From the NCBI GenBank assembly GCA_002633025.1, contig NMRB01000055.1, positions 176,788 to 240,787 of the forward strand: 64,000 nucleotides of DNA, given 5' to 3'. The position numbers and the translations under genes were made by a program. Positions 44,715-55,614 of the stretch are shown piece after piece. The notes under the pieces were generated by a model. The model had not been told where the DNA came from. It saw nothing but the letters and a program-made list of their open reading frames with translations, and did no database searches. Every line of letters starts with the position of its first letter. The first letter of the stretch is position 1. The stretch is from Notospermus geniculatus. Taxonomy: Eukaryota > Nemertea > Pilidiophora > Heteronemertea > Lineidae.

Positions 44715-46472
44715 ATGGCGGCGGGTAGACCGTGGATGCTTGGGTTGTTGTTCATTGCCAGCATTTTGCTGGTGAATTCTGACGAGAATCAAGTGGAAGA
44801 TAAAGTCATTGTCAAGGCTAGGATTGAGGTAAGGTACCGGTACAGGTCATAGAAACAGGCGAAATTAATATGGACAGACGGTACCAGGCGAGCGCGCTCC
44901 ATTGATAATGGGGTTGGCAGCGCAGCTGTTGTAATCAGAATGTTGGACACGCGGGAAAATTGCCAATGCCATAAATGGTATATTTTCAGTAGGCCGACTG
45001 CTCATGTTTTTGCTGACAATCATAGGTCTGTGGATATGGAGATACAAATGTATTGCACGGATTACCCAAATGCAGGCCTACTTTTTTTCTTTTCATTGCA
45101 GAGCTGCAGTGGATGACGTTTGAACTCTCTTCCAGAAGTGAGGAGATTTATTGCAGAGGAGTTCAGCTATTAGTATCTTTTTTCAAATGACTTTTGGAAT
45201 TTTGGAAATATCATAATCATGGTAATTGCGTAATAGTCCATCCGAAAAACTTTCAAAAATCAACATTTTTATTATGTAATATTTTTGTGAATTTTGTTGC
45301 TGTTATGATGAGGTGGAACTTTCTAAGGATTCTGGGCCTTGTTTCATCAAAATCCTTTTGAGTGGTTGCTGAGATATTTGAGATTATCAAAATTTTGATA
45401 ATTTGAGAATTTCGTCTTTTTCACCAAATTTTGATATCAGTAAAATCACAAAAAAGTTACATAATAAAAATGTAGATTTTTAAGATTTTTTTTCTGATGA
45501 GCTATTACATAATTAAGACATTTCCAAAATGTTTATGCAGTAATATGACCATTCCCAACAAGATGTACTTTCATGTGGAGCAAACCATGCCCCAGTACTG
45601 AGTAGTATTTGAAATATTCAAGATGATGTAGATAAAGTTATATTATGTCTGTGACTGTACATTATTCTGCATTAGAATACTGTGTTGTAGGACAAGTGTA
45701 GATCTAGACATCGATGAAGTATATGGTAAGATAATAATTTCAATCAGGCGCTACATGACCAATCTGATGACATGCTGCTACATTAATGTTGGTGCAGCAG
45801 CTGCTAACAAACATATTGCATTCAATATTCATTCAGCAGTGTTCTGCTCAGTGAATGCTGGTATAAGACTGACACTCTGACTGATCTTCATAGCAATGCC
45901 TTAACTCTTGGTCAGTGAGAATGCTGAGTTTAAGAACAAGCCTGGGGAATCCCCGTTCCTTCTTCTCCTCAACAAGGCTGGTCAGCAAGTGGAGGTGGGT
46001 AATTTAGTACAGATCGTTGACATTTCCAATAAGTATGCGCGATAGTGTGTGACATTACATGTATATTGCTGTTTTTTTGAAAATTTATATGAGAAAAGAA
46101 CATTGGATACAACAGCTGGAGCTATACTGAGCAACAGAAGGCAGCCTCCGAGAGCAAGGCTTTGGCCTTGCTTCTCTTCATACACTTGCACACAAAAGCA
46201 GGGGAAAATGGTGACAATCATGACACCTGGTGGCCAACTAGTAAACTAAAACCACTATTTCTCAATTTCAGCGTCACGCCCTGGCTGAAATGAAAACAGA
46301 AGAGATCCATCAGCTGCTTCAGTCTAAAGGTCTAGTGCGACAAGACCTTCCACAGCGGCCCAAACTTGCTGGTTGGGATAACCTTTTCGAACCAGATGAC
46401 TTTGTCAGCACTGAAGATGATGATCTGAACGATGATGGAGCTGACGAGCCTCTAGAGCATGAAGAATTGTAG
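44715..46472 (+). CDS. SELENOM: Selenoprotein M, copy 2 (UGA = selenocysteine at 45114-45116)
   Basis: Exons 44715-44828, 45102-45172, 45916-45994 and 46272-46472 have the same lengths and phases as copy 1 and give 154 residues. The motif SCSGURLN, the PGESPFLLLL and EMKTEEI blocks and the HEEL terminus are all kept. The protein differs from copy 1 only at four signal-peptide positions (S3A, L8M, F9L, L13F); exons 2-4 are identical at the nucleotide level by my reading. The SECIS core is at 47008-47047. Introns, splice sites and SECIS are intact, so nothing marks it as a pseudogene. If the two units are haplotypes rather than paralogs, this would be the second allele of the same gene. Confidence 0.9.
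45193..45531. repeat. MITE in SELENOM intron 2, unit 2
   Basis: Counterpart of 39114-39454, with the same arms and a few substitutions. Shared by both units. Confidence 0.7.
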
Positions 46473-46798
46473 ACTAACTTAGTTTAAGGAGGAGAGATCT
46501 GCAATGTGGCCTCACTGTGTGATTCTGATCAGGGCTTCCATCATCAAGAGAATGGGGTGGGGTATGATGCATTTTTTCCAGGCCCGTGTATTATGACTTT
46601 TTTAAGAAGGCCACCAATGGTGATACAAACTGACATTATCCTTAGGAATGATGTATGGTAATTACAGTACCAAAGAGATGAACCACTTCAGTGCCTATAC
46701 CTGTAAAGTGAGACTCGAAATTTTCTCTTGTATGCCGAAGTAGTGGAGTGTAATGCATCCCAGTCAACAAGATTTGGCACTGCACTGAATGCAATAAC

Positions 46799-46871
46799 TA
46801 CAGGGTGGCCCAGAAAAAGTGTCCCTCGAACACTTTCTATTTGAGGGACACTTTCTCTGGGGCACCCTGTA
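46799..46871. repeat. 73-bp hairpin in the SELENOM 3' UTR, unit 2
   Basis: Counterpart of 40700-40772 with minor changes (CAGGGTGGCCCAG instead of CAGGGTGCCCCAG). Placed before the SECIS. Confidence 0.7.
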
Positions 46872-46984
46872 AAATGGCACTGACATGATTCAACTCCAAT
46901 TGATGTGAGTTGATTACATTGCAGGTCTTTTCTCACCATGCTCTTTAAAAATCCATCTGGAGACTGGACCTTTACAAAAATCTT

Positions 46985-47070
46985 TATTTCATCATGGTTA
47001 TGGACGAATGACGGTGACACCTGAAAATCTAGGGGTGTCACTTGAAATATTGCCAGTGACCAGATTGAAA
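46985..47070 (+). promoter_or_regulatory. SECIS element of SELENOM copy 2
   Basis: The core at 47008-47047 is identical to that of copy 1: ATGA, GTGACACC stem, AAAA loop, GGTGTCAC, TGA. A few flanking bases differ (ATCATGG versus ATCGGGG upstream), which should not touch the quartet. Confidence 0.82.
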
Positions 47071-47771
47071 GAAGGAATGGAGTTGGGTTTCAGCTGCTGT
47101 TTGGATTTCATATGTTTCCCTTTTGAATGTTAGAAAGAAATTGAGTTTATTTTAATGGTTGTTAGTACACTCTTCTCAGAGATTCTGCACTGTCATTATT
47201 CAACACTTAGGATATTCCATATTGCTGATTTGCAGGACATCGTCATCAGTGGGGGCTCCGGATCTCATTTGTAAGAAACTTTTTCCTTGTAATATTAAAC
47301 ATTAGGCATGTATTTCATCATGGAGAATGGCTGCTGTGCGTGCACTGCAATACAAACTGCAGAATGGGGAAAGAATTAATGAAAGCTGTGGACATGTAGC
47401 ACCCAAAAAATGGGATTTTCTTCAATAAAACCATTTTGAAATTACATGTAGTTGAGTGTAAAAACCTGCAAAATCAGTGACAAGGAAAGACCAACCTATG
47501 TAACATTCCATTGAATACAGAACATTCAGGTGAATAAAATTTATTGATTCTCAATTTAGAAGACTTCTGCTTTATGGGAACTTTTTTTGGCAATCTGATC
47601 AAGCTTTTTCACAGTGTTTTTGTGCTTTACTGTGAGATTTTTGGTGCAACAGTTAAAGATTATCTAGAGTTTTCATTTACAACTTATTCTGAGTCCTTTG
47701 CCAAGTATTGCTGTATGTCTACCATTTTTTTTTCTGTTATATGTGGAATAAAATAGTTTGACTTTGTAAGT

Positions 47772-48470
47772 TCATGCTTTTTTCCTTTTTGACTGAAATT
47801 TTCTTCCTACTTTCTCTGTTGAGTTGTAAATCCATCTGTCTGCTGAGTTGTATTGGTCAAGACTGCAGTCCGCCCAAACTTGACCAATGTGCTCATCCAT
47901 CTTGTAGAAAATGATCCTTCGGTTGCCAGTTGAATCTGTCGGCGCGTACCGTGCATAGACGTTGTGTTCCCTCCTTTCTGGTGTCACAACAGTGAGATAG
48001 ATGTCTCCCTTGTAACACGAAACCTGTCGTCTGCTCAACCCGCCCATTCCACTTGTTTTGATCAATATATTTAAACAGTGCACTTGCTCGTTCTCTCTTG
48101 TGGTTGTTCACGGTGGCACAATAAGTAAGAAGTTACCAACCGACCATTTCATTCATTCATTGTCGAAAATCTTATGTGTTTGAAAGCGTCTTGTCAAATC
48201 GAGGTCACTCGGAGATTCGTTGGGTCGTCTTGCTGTTATACCCGCCTGAATGCCCCCTGAATATAGCTTCGGGGTAGGCCGTGCCGTGACAGACGAGTCT
48301 TCTTCGTGAGGATTAAGAGGACATCGTATATCTCTTCCCCATGCGATCTGTCCCTTACATGCAACAGGTGAGTTTTGTGAAATACGTAGACCGTCTACCT
48401 CTAGAGCTTTACTGAGATGTGTGGGAGGACAATTTTTGATCTGAGATGAAGTTTGTGACGGTGTGATCAA
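47772..48470 (-). other. Open frames of unknown status, unit 2
   Basis: Two minus-strand frames: 48470-48153 (counterpart of 42787-42479) and 48083-47772 (contains NRRIIFYKMDEHIGQVWADC). In unit 1 the second region is interrupted by the 41988-42285 MITE and other changes. No family recognised. Either a partial unknown gene or chance. Confidence 0.22.
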
Positions 48471-49309
48471 TCCAGTTTACCCCGCGGTGATGAAGTTGCC
48501 GTCTCCATCAAATTTTAGGTTAGTAAGACAAGTCATTTCTTGAGCAGGACGACGTTTCTAATCTTGGATGGTGTTGCCTTGCTCGTCGTGTTATAAAGTT
48601 GTCATCATGTCATGCCATGCTTTGAGATTTTCTGCAGGAATCGTCGATTCATTGAGAGAATTTCAATTACCTAGATCTGTTCTACCGACCTATCAATACC
48701 ACATCTTAGTTGTGTACAGGCGGATATAGACTCAGAGTCGCTGCTTTCCATCCATTCGTTGTCCCTTCCATTTGTAATGTGCTAGATGGTTTAGTTCGCA
48801 GGCCAATTAAAATTGGTTTGCGAGCCATCGGCGCTCTTGAGTTTTCACTACTTTGCCGATCCCACGGTTGTGCCACGGCATCTAGACCACAAAACAAACA
48901 GAGATGAACCATCGTATCGTAGTATTTCTTAGTTGTCAGCTTAAATGATAAGATAAGTCATATTCACTTTATCAGCTTGTTCGATTTCCTCTTCGAATCT
49001 GTGACAGGTTTACTACATCAATGCGTGTTGAATCTTGATAATCGTGTTACCGGCCCAGACTTCATTGACAAATATTGACTTTACGTCAGTCAAACCGATG
49101 TCTACGTGTATTAAGACAAGAATGACATGTTCTGTTCACTCTCATAAGATGGACTCCTAGTTAGAGCCTGTCTTTGAACTAACTTGCAAGTGTTTCCACA
49201 TGTCCCAGCGAGCGGGCGATTGCAAATCAATAGGCTATGAACCTTTTTGGCAAAACTGTCCTGCACGCACGACCATTGCCCTCAAACCAACCTAACAACA
49301 TCACTTGAC

Positions 49310-52300
49310 CAATGACGCATCCGTTAATTGAGAATGAAACAGCCACACTTTCAATCAAGCAAGAATTTCTATCAACATGCAGTTATGGCGTCACTCCCAC
49401 CGGAAGGTCCCCCACAGTTTATCCAATATTTTAGACAGCATGCACGTTCATTTTAACAAGTGTTGCCACCCCTCACCGCGGGTATTTCAAAATTTGGGTA
49501 GGTTTTTAATTCCGTCACCCCGTCGTAGGGTCTTATCAAGTCAGGGCTTGTCAAAATGGTATTCAAACGGTCGTCAGCTGTCGCCGTGCTACTGAATTGA
49601 GATACAACGATTTGTTCCCAAGATTTTATGTCATGTGAAAACACAAGACAATGAAAATGGGCATTCAAATATCAACATGGGAGACAGTAGTCTAGCGTTG
49701 TTTGAACTTGTCTGGTTTAGCACAGAGCTTCTAAACTAGTACCTCTTATGCAGGCAGTGCAATAAAATCATCCATCTGAAAACTTCCTTCTATTCCGCAA
49801 TTCTTGATCAAAAGGTTCACCCTCTTGCTGATGGTTGCAAAATCTGCAAATACGGACTACCGTGAAGTGTCTTTTCTGTGGCTCCATTGGTATTATATGA
49901 ACAGCCTTGATACACCCAGCTTCACAAATAGGATCATAAAGACTAACGGACCTGAAGTTGCAGATTGCGTAGTCTGCGACGTGAAAGCAAGTGACAAAGG
50001 TCGTGACTTTTGACCACTCTCTCATGCTGATGTCAATAAATCTCTATACAAATCGTCGTTCAGAAGTCAATGGGCTTTAACGTTATGTTCTAAGGTGCTT
50101 AGATTTGCATGTTGAACAATTACAAAAGTCTTGTCCAAACAGGACTTGAGATTGAACCTATGCGCTAGAATTTCAAATAAGTTGAATGAATTTATGGCCT
50201 TTGACAATTGCTCACACCAAGAGACCTCGAGGGGTGTACGTTGGTCATTGTGGAGGGTCCTTCGTGTGTCAGTTGAAACGACGGGTCTTGCGCATCATCT
50301 GAAGATATTTACCAGGCCGGGGTCATGGCTTGTTGTCCATGGGTATAATTTGAGCAAGGTTTATGGTGTTATTGCTCAGGATTATTGCAGGTTATAGCTA
50401 ATATTCGGAAGTTGTGCCGTGAAATCGGGCTCTTGGCCAAGTACACTGACAGCGCACGTAAACCACACGTCTGACATCCCCTTGCACTAAACTCACTAAC
50501 AAAAACACAACAGGTTTTATTGTTTGATAAGCATCTTAGTTCGCAGGAAAAAAGCAAATGCTATATGATCACGTTATATTCCTAATGGTGTGGGACTTAT
50601 AAGAATAAATATGCCCAAACCCCATGCCTGGGACCTTGTATTGATCTTGAGGGGGCTTGTCCGTGATCTCGTGCATTGGGATTTCGAAGATTGTTTTTTT
50701 ATAATAGGCCTCAGTACCGTGAAAAGTGAGGCTATTTTATATATGGCTGTCCAGGCCCCAATTTCACAAAGTGACTTTAAGCTAATGGTACCATTTTAAC
50801 TCCAATGCATTTCAGTTTAAAACTTCACGAACTTATAATCCTATAAAATCTGTCAGCTGTCGAGATCGACTTCCCTTTTCCAAGTCAAGTGGTGACAAAA
50901 ATACCACTATATGCATGGTAGACAAGAGGGGTTGACCAATTGATATGATACGATATGATATGATGTGATAAAATATGCATGTAATGTAATGTGCATGTCT
51001 ATTTTACCAACACAATCTTATCAATTCACTAAAATTGGCCAGCCCCTCTTGTCTAATCATCATGCAGACCATTAGAGGTGATTACACCAGAAGGTCGCAG
51101 AGGGGCGCGAACAAGGTTACAAATGATCACGCACTCTGACCCTTCTAGTGAATTGTCCAAGTGTGCTCATTGGCCACCGCCACTTCTTGCAACCGTCAAA
51201 ATATCAAATTTGCTTGCCGTTATCTCCGTCCATCGCCGCTTCAATTCGAAAACTTAGGTATACTGGTACTAGCGCCCGCTTGGTTGATTGGATTAACTAT
51301 ACTCGAACTTCTCTTAGAAAAGAATCTTTTTGTTAGTTTGTCTTCAAACGACCATCAGTCGTGCTAAAGGCCAATGAAATATCAGCTACTTCTAATCCTA
51401 AACCTATCAATTTTACAATCAGCAGTCCTTTTGTCACCCATACTGCCAACAGCACTTTCGATTAACCGTTACGAATCATGTTTTGATTAATATACTTCTT
51501 TTGAATTCTCGCCCACGTTGAAAGGAGGACTTTTGAGTGGGTTCCAGCCCACTTGTTCGAGTATCATTGCCATATAACAACGAAATCAGGCCAAACACGA
51601 AGTATTTTGAATGAAGTTTCATAAAAATACCCCAACGCCAATGGTTGATTGAGTTCCTTTCTGGTAAATACACCATGTCATAGAAATAATACAACGTTTT
51701 GCATGGTCATTTACTCTTGAAGAAATCTTAGCCAAAACCCCAAGAGCGATCTTAAAGAGACATGGCCGCTTTTCTCGAAAATGCTCGAGGATGTATGCTT
51801 ATCAAATAAACGACCTGTGTGAAATATACCGAAATAATATGAATTCAAGACATGAACCACACACGTCTGGCCAAATTTTAGATACAAGTACATTTTTTTG
51901 TATTTTGTCAGTGAATTCAGTGCCACAGCCACTACCACAATGGACCTCTATGCCAAAAGTATGGCGTAGATGTAAAAGGAACATTCACAATCTAGTATTC
52001 AGGCCTATGAGTTGTTGTCCTGTCTGACGTCAAATCCGCTTGCCTAGTTAAGTGTGAATGTCCGTCCAATCAAACTTAAACGAATTCAGTGACATCGCAC
52101 CTGCTGATCATTTTGATGGCTTACAGGTGTTCCTTCCTGAATTATTGGTTGTCAAAAGAGCTCTCCTGGTCACCACCTCACCATAATGATTGATTTCTAC
52201 CGGCTTCCCTGCTCTGTTATAGGGCCTATTCGAATTCCAACATATCGATGATATAGATACCATCGATGATGTAGGCCTGGAAGCCTCGTTTGCATCAGCA

Positions 52301-52383
52301 GTGGATAACGTATTCACCGTCCTTCGGTTGTAGTCAATTTACTTTCTTCTCCTTGTACTTTCAGGATGTAATCACAGACACCA
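49310..52383. other. Gene-free stretch upstream of the four-TM gene
   Basis: No conserved coding frame or strong terminal repeat was recognised. A run of GATATGATACGATATGATAT-type imperfect repeats lies near 50941-50975. The last part (to the acceptor CTTGTACTTTCAG at about 52364) belongs to a 5' UTR intron of the 52384 gene. Confidence 0.4.
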
Positions 52384-54636
52384 ATGGCCCATGAACTTGC
52401 ACCCCCTTCGTACGATGCGGTGGTGGGGGCAGAGAAGCGCCGCACTGACAACACATTCGAACTGCGAAGTTTCAGCGACCCATTCGGTCAGGTGAACAAG
52501 CCACCACAATACACAAGGTCACAGTCAACGCCAGAAAGGTTGACAAGGCCAAGGTCATCGCACGGTCGACCAACGCGGAACAGACGACTGCGTGACGTAA
52601 CTATTGAGGAGGATGAAGTCTTTGAGAACCCCAATCTGCCGACAAGAGCACAGTCGTTGAGACAACAGGTTCGTCCCAGACGAGATGGTCGACTACGGAA
52701 CGAGTTGGCGAGGCAAAGCTATGAGGACGTGCGTCAATCCGAAGATTGGCAGCAGAATAGTTGCGAGGACCTACGCCGCGCAGATGAACGTCTCCGGAAA
52801 AGCTTTGAAGACCTTCGCCGCATAAGACGAAGCAATGAGGATCTTTCATACCTCTCAGTACGTCCCAGGGAACGGACCTACTCTGCTGGGTATGAAACTT
52901 TGGCATCTTTGGGTGATTCACGAGGTGGAAGTCCACTGAAACCTGTTGGTGGAGATCAACACTCCGCGCTCGGGATTGGTAGCCCACGGAAGACTCCCCC
53001 TGTTGATTCCCAATACAACCGCGAGCATCTTTCAAATGGCAACAGTCCGTTGTCATCAACATCTTGCGAGTCCCGTTATTCACCTAGGGATAATTCGAAT
53101 AGACCGGGAGATTCAGGCATTTCGTCGACGTTGTCAAATGGTCCTCGCTCTAGCTCATCACGTGAGAGTAACTCGTCAACTGGTAGTGGAACTCCCGTAA
53201 AATCGCTCACAACTGATCCTGATTTCCGGTTATCACTTGAAAACAATTCAAATCCCCAGCCATTCCATCCTTACCGGTCAGAGGGCTGGCAGATGCAAAC
53301 TGGTCACCCATCTTCACTGGAACTGGAGGCCTCTGACACGCAGACAGAAGGCTTCTCTTCATGCGTCAGCACTCTGGAAAAGACGATGCCCGATCGGGGT
53401 TCGGTCAACAACACCAAGCCCGAGTTTGACGATTACCGTAATGGTGCTTTTGGATATTCTGGTGCGTCTACGTTCAAATTTCGCGATAAGCCTGTAAACC
53501 CAGTGAAGCCGTCATTTCCAGTGAAACCCTCAACTCGGATGCCATCCGATGAACCCGCGTCGCCGTCCATCTTGAAAGGAGCCTATAGGATTGACAACAT
53601 GCCTCCTACACCAACCAAGGATGCTGCAAGCGCTGAATTCGTGTTCAATTTTGACCCGATCAAAACTGCCTTACACCCACCACAGTCACGGTCCGCCATT
53701 GACAGTGACCCTCTGAAAGTCTACACGCAATATCAGTCATCAGAAGCTACCAAACCCCGCGATGGTGTTATATTTGATCCCGCCAAGCTTCTGACGCAGA
53801 CTTCAGAAACTGGAAGTGAAACCGGACTGTCTGGAACGTTGAAGTCAAACGCGACCAACACCTCGAACGCTACTCGCGGCACGGACAAATCCTTGGACTC
53901 TTACCGGCAGGACTATCGTGCTCTTGAGTCCCTCCGTGCTAGTGGTGATGCTCAATCCGAAGCTGGTAGTGACGAGACTGCGCTCAAGATGACCTCAGAG
54001 AGCTCTCTGGAGAGGGTGCAGCGGCTCACTGAAAGGAACAGATACAATCGCAATCTCCGCAGTCGGATAAAGAGACTTGGGTGTGGCGTCTGCCAAATTA
54101 TCATTGGAATAATACTCATTGCCACCGCTCTGTTAATCTTCATGAGTAAGTCGCAAGGTTGGTTCACATGTGCTGGATTGTGGGCAGGAGTCTTCGCTAC
54201 AATCGGTGGTAGTTTGGGCATTCTAACACACGTCAATTCGAAGGATTTATACGTGAACATCATGATTGGGTTTGCCATGTTCAACGTTTGTGTTATTTAT
54301 TTGGGGACGTTCTGTATCGGTCTGAGTTTCGGGCTTGTGCAAATGGAGAAAGGAGGAATACGTGCGTTTTCAGATTCATTAAATTTCGTTTACATTATTC
54401 TGAGCTTGTCTGGTATAGTCGCTAGTGTGCTACAAATGTCACCAATCGAGAAACAAAGGGAACTCAAGGAGCTCGAGATCGCTAAATGTTTCGTAACTTG
54501 GAAAACTCGGATTAAAACACCCGGTATTGATCGGACATCGAGCACTTCAAGTAGTCATGGGAGCCAGGATCAAGATGGATACAGGAATTACGGCTACGAG
54601 GCTTCCAACTACGGAGATACAGTGACTACTGTGTGA
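52384..54636 (+). CDS. Long-tailed four-TM protein with PPxY motifs (CD20/MS4A-like topology)
   Basis: A single coding exon of 750 codons. The ATG (ACCAATGG, good Kozak) follows a spliced 5' UTR acceptor. Residues 1 to about 555 are polar and disordered-looking, rich in S, P, R and D. Two PPxY motifs (PPSY at 7-10, PPQY at 40-43) could bind WW domains of NEDD4-type ligases. A region near residues 110-155 repeats S-x-EDLR-like units (SYEDVR, SCEDLR, SFEDLR, SNEDLS). Four hydrophobic segments follow at about 568-588, 597-616, 625-652 and 665-685, with Cys in the first and third, then a cytosolic tail ending YGDTVTTV. The topology resembles CD20-like/MS4A and ENTREP-type proteins, but I cannot assign a family firmly. 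It probably sits in the plasma or endosomal membrane with both ends cytosolic. Confidence 0.85.
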   Translation: MAHELAPPSYDAVVGAEKRRTDNTFELRSFSDPFGQVNKPPQYTRSQSTPERLTRPRSSHGRPTRNRRLRDVTIEEDEVFENPNLPTRAQSLRQQVRPRRDGRLRNELARQSYEDVRQSEDWQQNSCEDLRRADERLRKSFEDLRRIRRSNEDLSYLSVRPRERTYSAGYETLASLGDSRGGSPLKPVGGDQHSALGIGSPRKTPPVDSQYNREHLSNGNSPLSSTSCESRYSPRDNSNRPGDSGISSTLSNGPRSSSSRESNSSTGSGTPVKSLTTDPDFRLSLENNSNPQPFHPYRSEGWQMQTGHPSSLELEASDTQTEGFSSCVSTLEKTMPDRGSVNNTKPEFDDYRNGAFGYSGASTFKFRDKPVNPVKPSFPVKPSTRMPSDEPASPSILKGAYRIDNMPPTPTKDAASAEFVFNFDPIKTALHPPQSRSAIDSDPLKVYTQYQSSEATKPRDGVIFDPAKLLTQTSETGSETGLSGTLKSNATNTSNATRGTDKSLDSYRQDYRALESLRASGDAQSEAGSDETALKMTSESSLERVQRLTERNRYNRNLRSRIKRLGCGVCQIIIGIILIATALLIFMSKSQGWFTCAGLWAGVFATIGGSLGILTHVNSKDLYVNIMIGFAMFNVCVIYLGTFCIGLSFGLVQMEKGGIRAFSDSLNFVYIILSLSGIVASVLQMSPIEKQRELKELEIAKCFVTWKTRIKTPGIDRTSSTSSSHGSQDQDGYRNYGYEASNYGDTVTTV

Positions 54637-54970
54637 CTACCCTTTGAAATGATTGCTATTTGTAAAATAGTCACTGGTTTTAGCGTTCTGTGCCGAAATT
54701 TCATGTCTTCGACGACTTTCTTGATATGGCTGCAGTGAAAGCTGTTGCCTTTTACCAAAAATAGATATTTTTGCTTTTACACATGTTGTAAATATGTTGC
54801 CAGTGTCCCGTTTGACGGGGAAATGATTATAGGCCAGAATCGATTGTTTTCAATTTTATTTCGTGACAAGTGAAACTTTGAAAGTTGAAGACAGCCAACT
54901 CGACTATACGTCTGTTGCGTTAGTTGATATGCAGATAGTCATCCATTTACATAAAGAATACACACGTAGT

Positions 54971-55106
54971 AATAGGGAGTTTTCGCGAAGCCCCCGAAAA
55001 GCCAACGCGAACGCCAAAGCCATTGTTCGACACCACGAAGAGAGCACCGCACAAAAGGATAGACGTTCGCGTTGGCGTTTCGGGGGCTTTGCGAAAACTA
55101 TCTTAT
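54971..55106. repeat. Foldback MITE
   Basis: The left arm AATAGGGAGTTTTCGCGAAG (then CCCCCGAAAAGCCAACGCGAACG) faces a right arm CGTTCGCGTTGGCGTTTCGG (then GGGCTTTGCGAAAACTATC). About 136 bp, loop about 50 bp. It lies just downstream of the four-TM gene, possibly inside its 3' UTR. Confidence 0.82.
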
Positions 55107-55462
55107 ATCCTGTATGGTTCCGCAACTCTCCTAGAAAATCTTTGATTTTCCTAACCATACCGCAGTCGTGTACATCAGAAATAATCATTTGGGCGATTGG
55201 TCTGCATGCACTGTCGTGGTTTCGACGGACACACTGCTGTGCGCCGTTTCCCAAGTGGCTCAAACGCACAGAAGGATAGGCAGAATAGATTAAAAGTCTT
55301 GTTGTCATGTAAGTAATAGGGAAGTGAAGTAGAAAGTCTCCGGACTGGAACGGGGTTAATGGACAATTTAGGGAAAATTATTCCAAGTCTAAGACAAACC
55401 CACTTATAAAATGACAAGCATTAGGCTTTGGGATCCTTTGGGTTTTTGATCAGCAGGTTACT

Positions 55463-55614
55463 AATGCCCGCTGTTCACGATCAAATTTTTCATCCAATTT
55501 TCTGAATATGCTCAATAAAGGCCTACATGCTGGTTTATCGCTGATGCCCCAATAGCCCGGAATCCGAATTTCCAAAAAATTGGATGAAAAATTTGATCGT
55601 GGTACAGCGGGCAT
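55463..55614. repeat. Foldback MITE
   Basis: The left arm ATGCCCGCTGTTCACGATCA (then AATTTTTCATCCAATTTT) faces the right arm AAAATTGGATGAAAAATTTG (then ATCGTGGTACAGCGGGCAT). The arms are about 38 bp with one or two mismatches. Confidence 0.82.

Larger units (their letters stand above)
44028..49309 (+). repeat. Segmental duplication, unit 2
   Basis: Colinear with 37483-43872 but without the three MITEs and the added palindrome arm found there. It contains the second complete SELENOM gene. The right boundary is at ACATCACTTGAC|C, after which the sequence is unique in this window. Confidence 0.9.
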
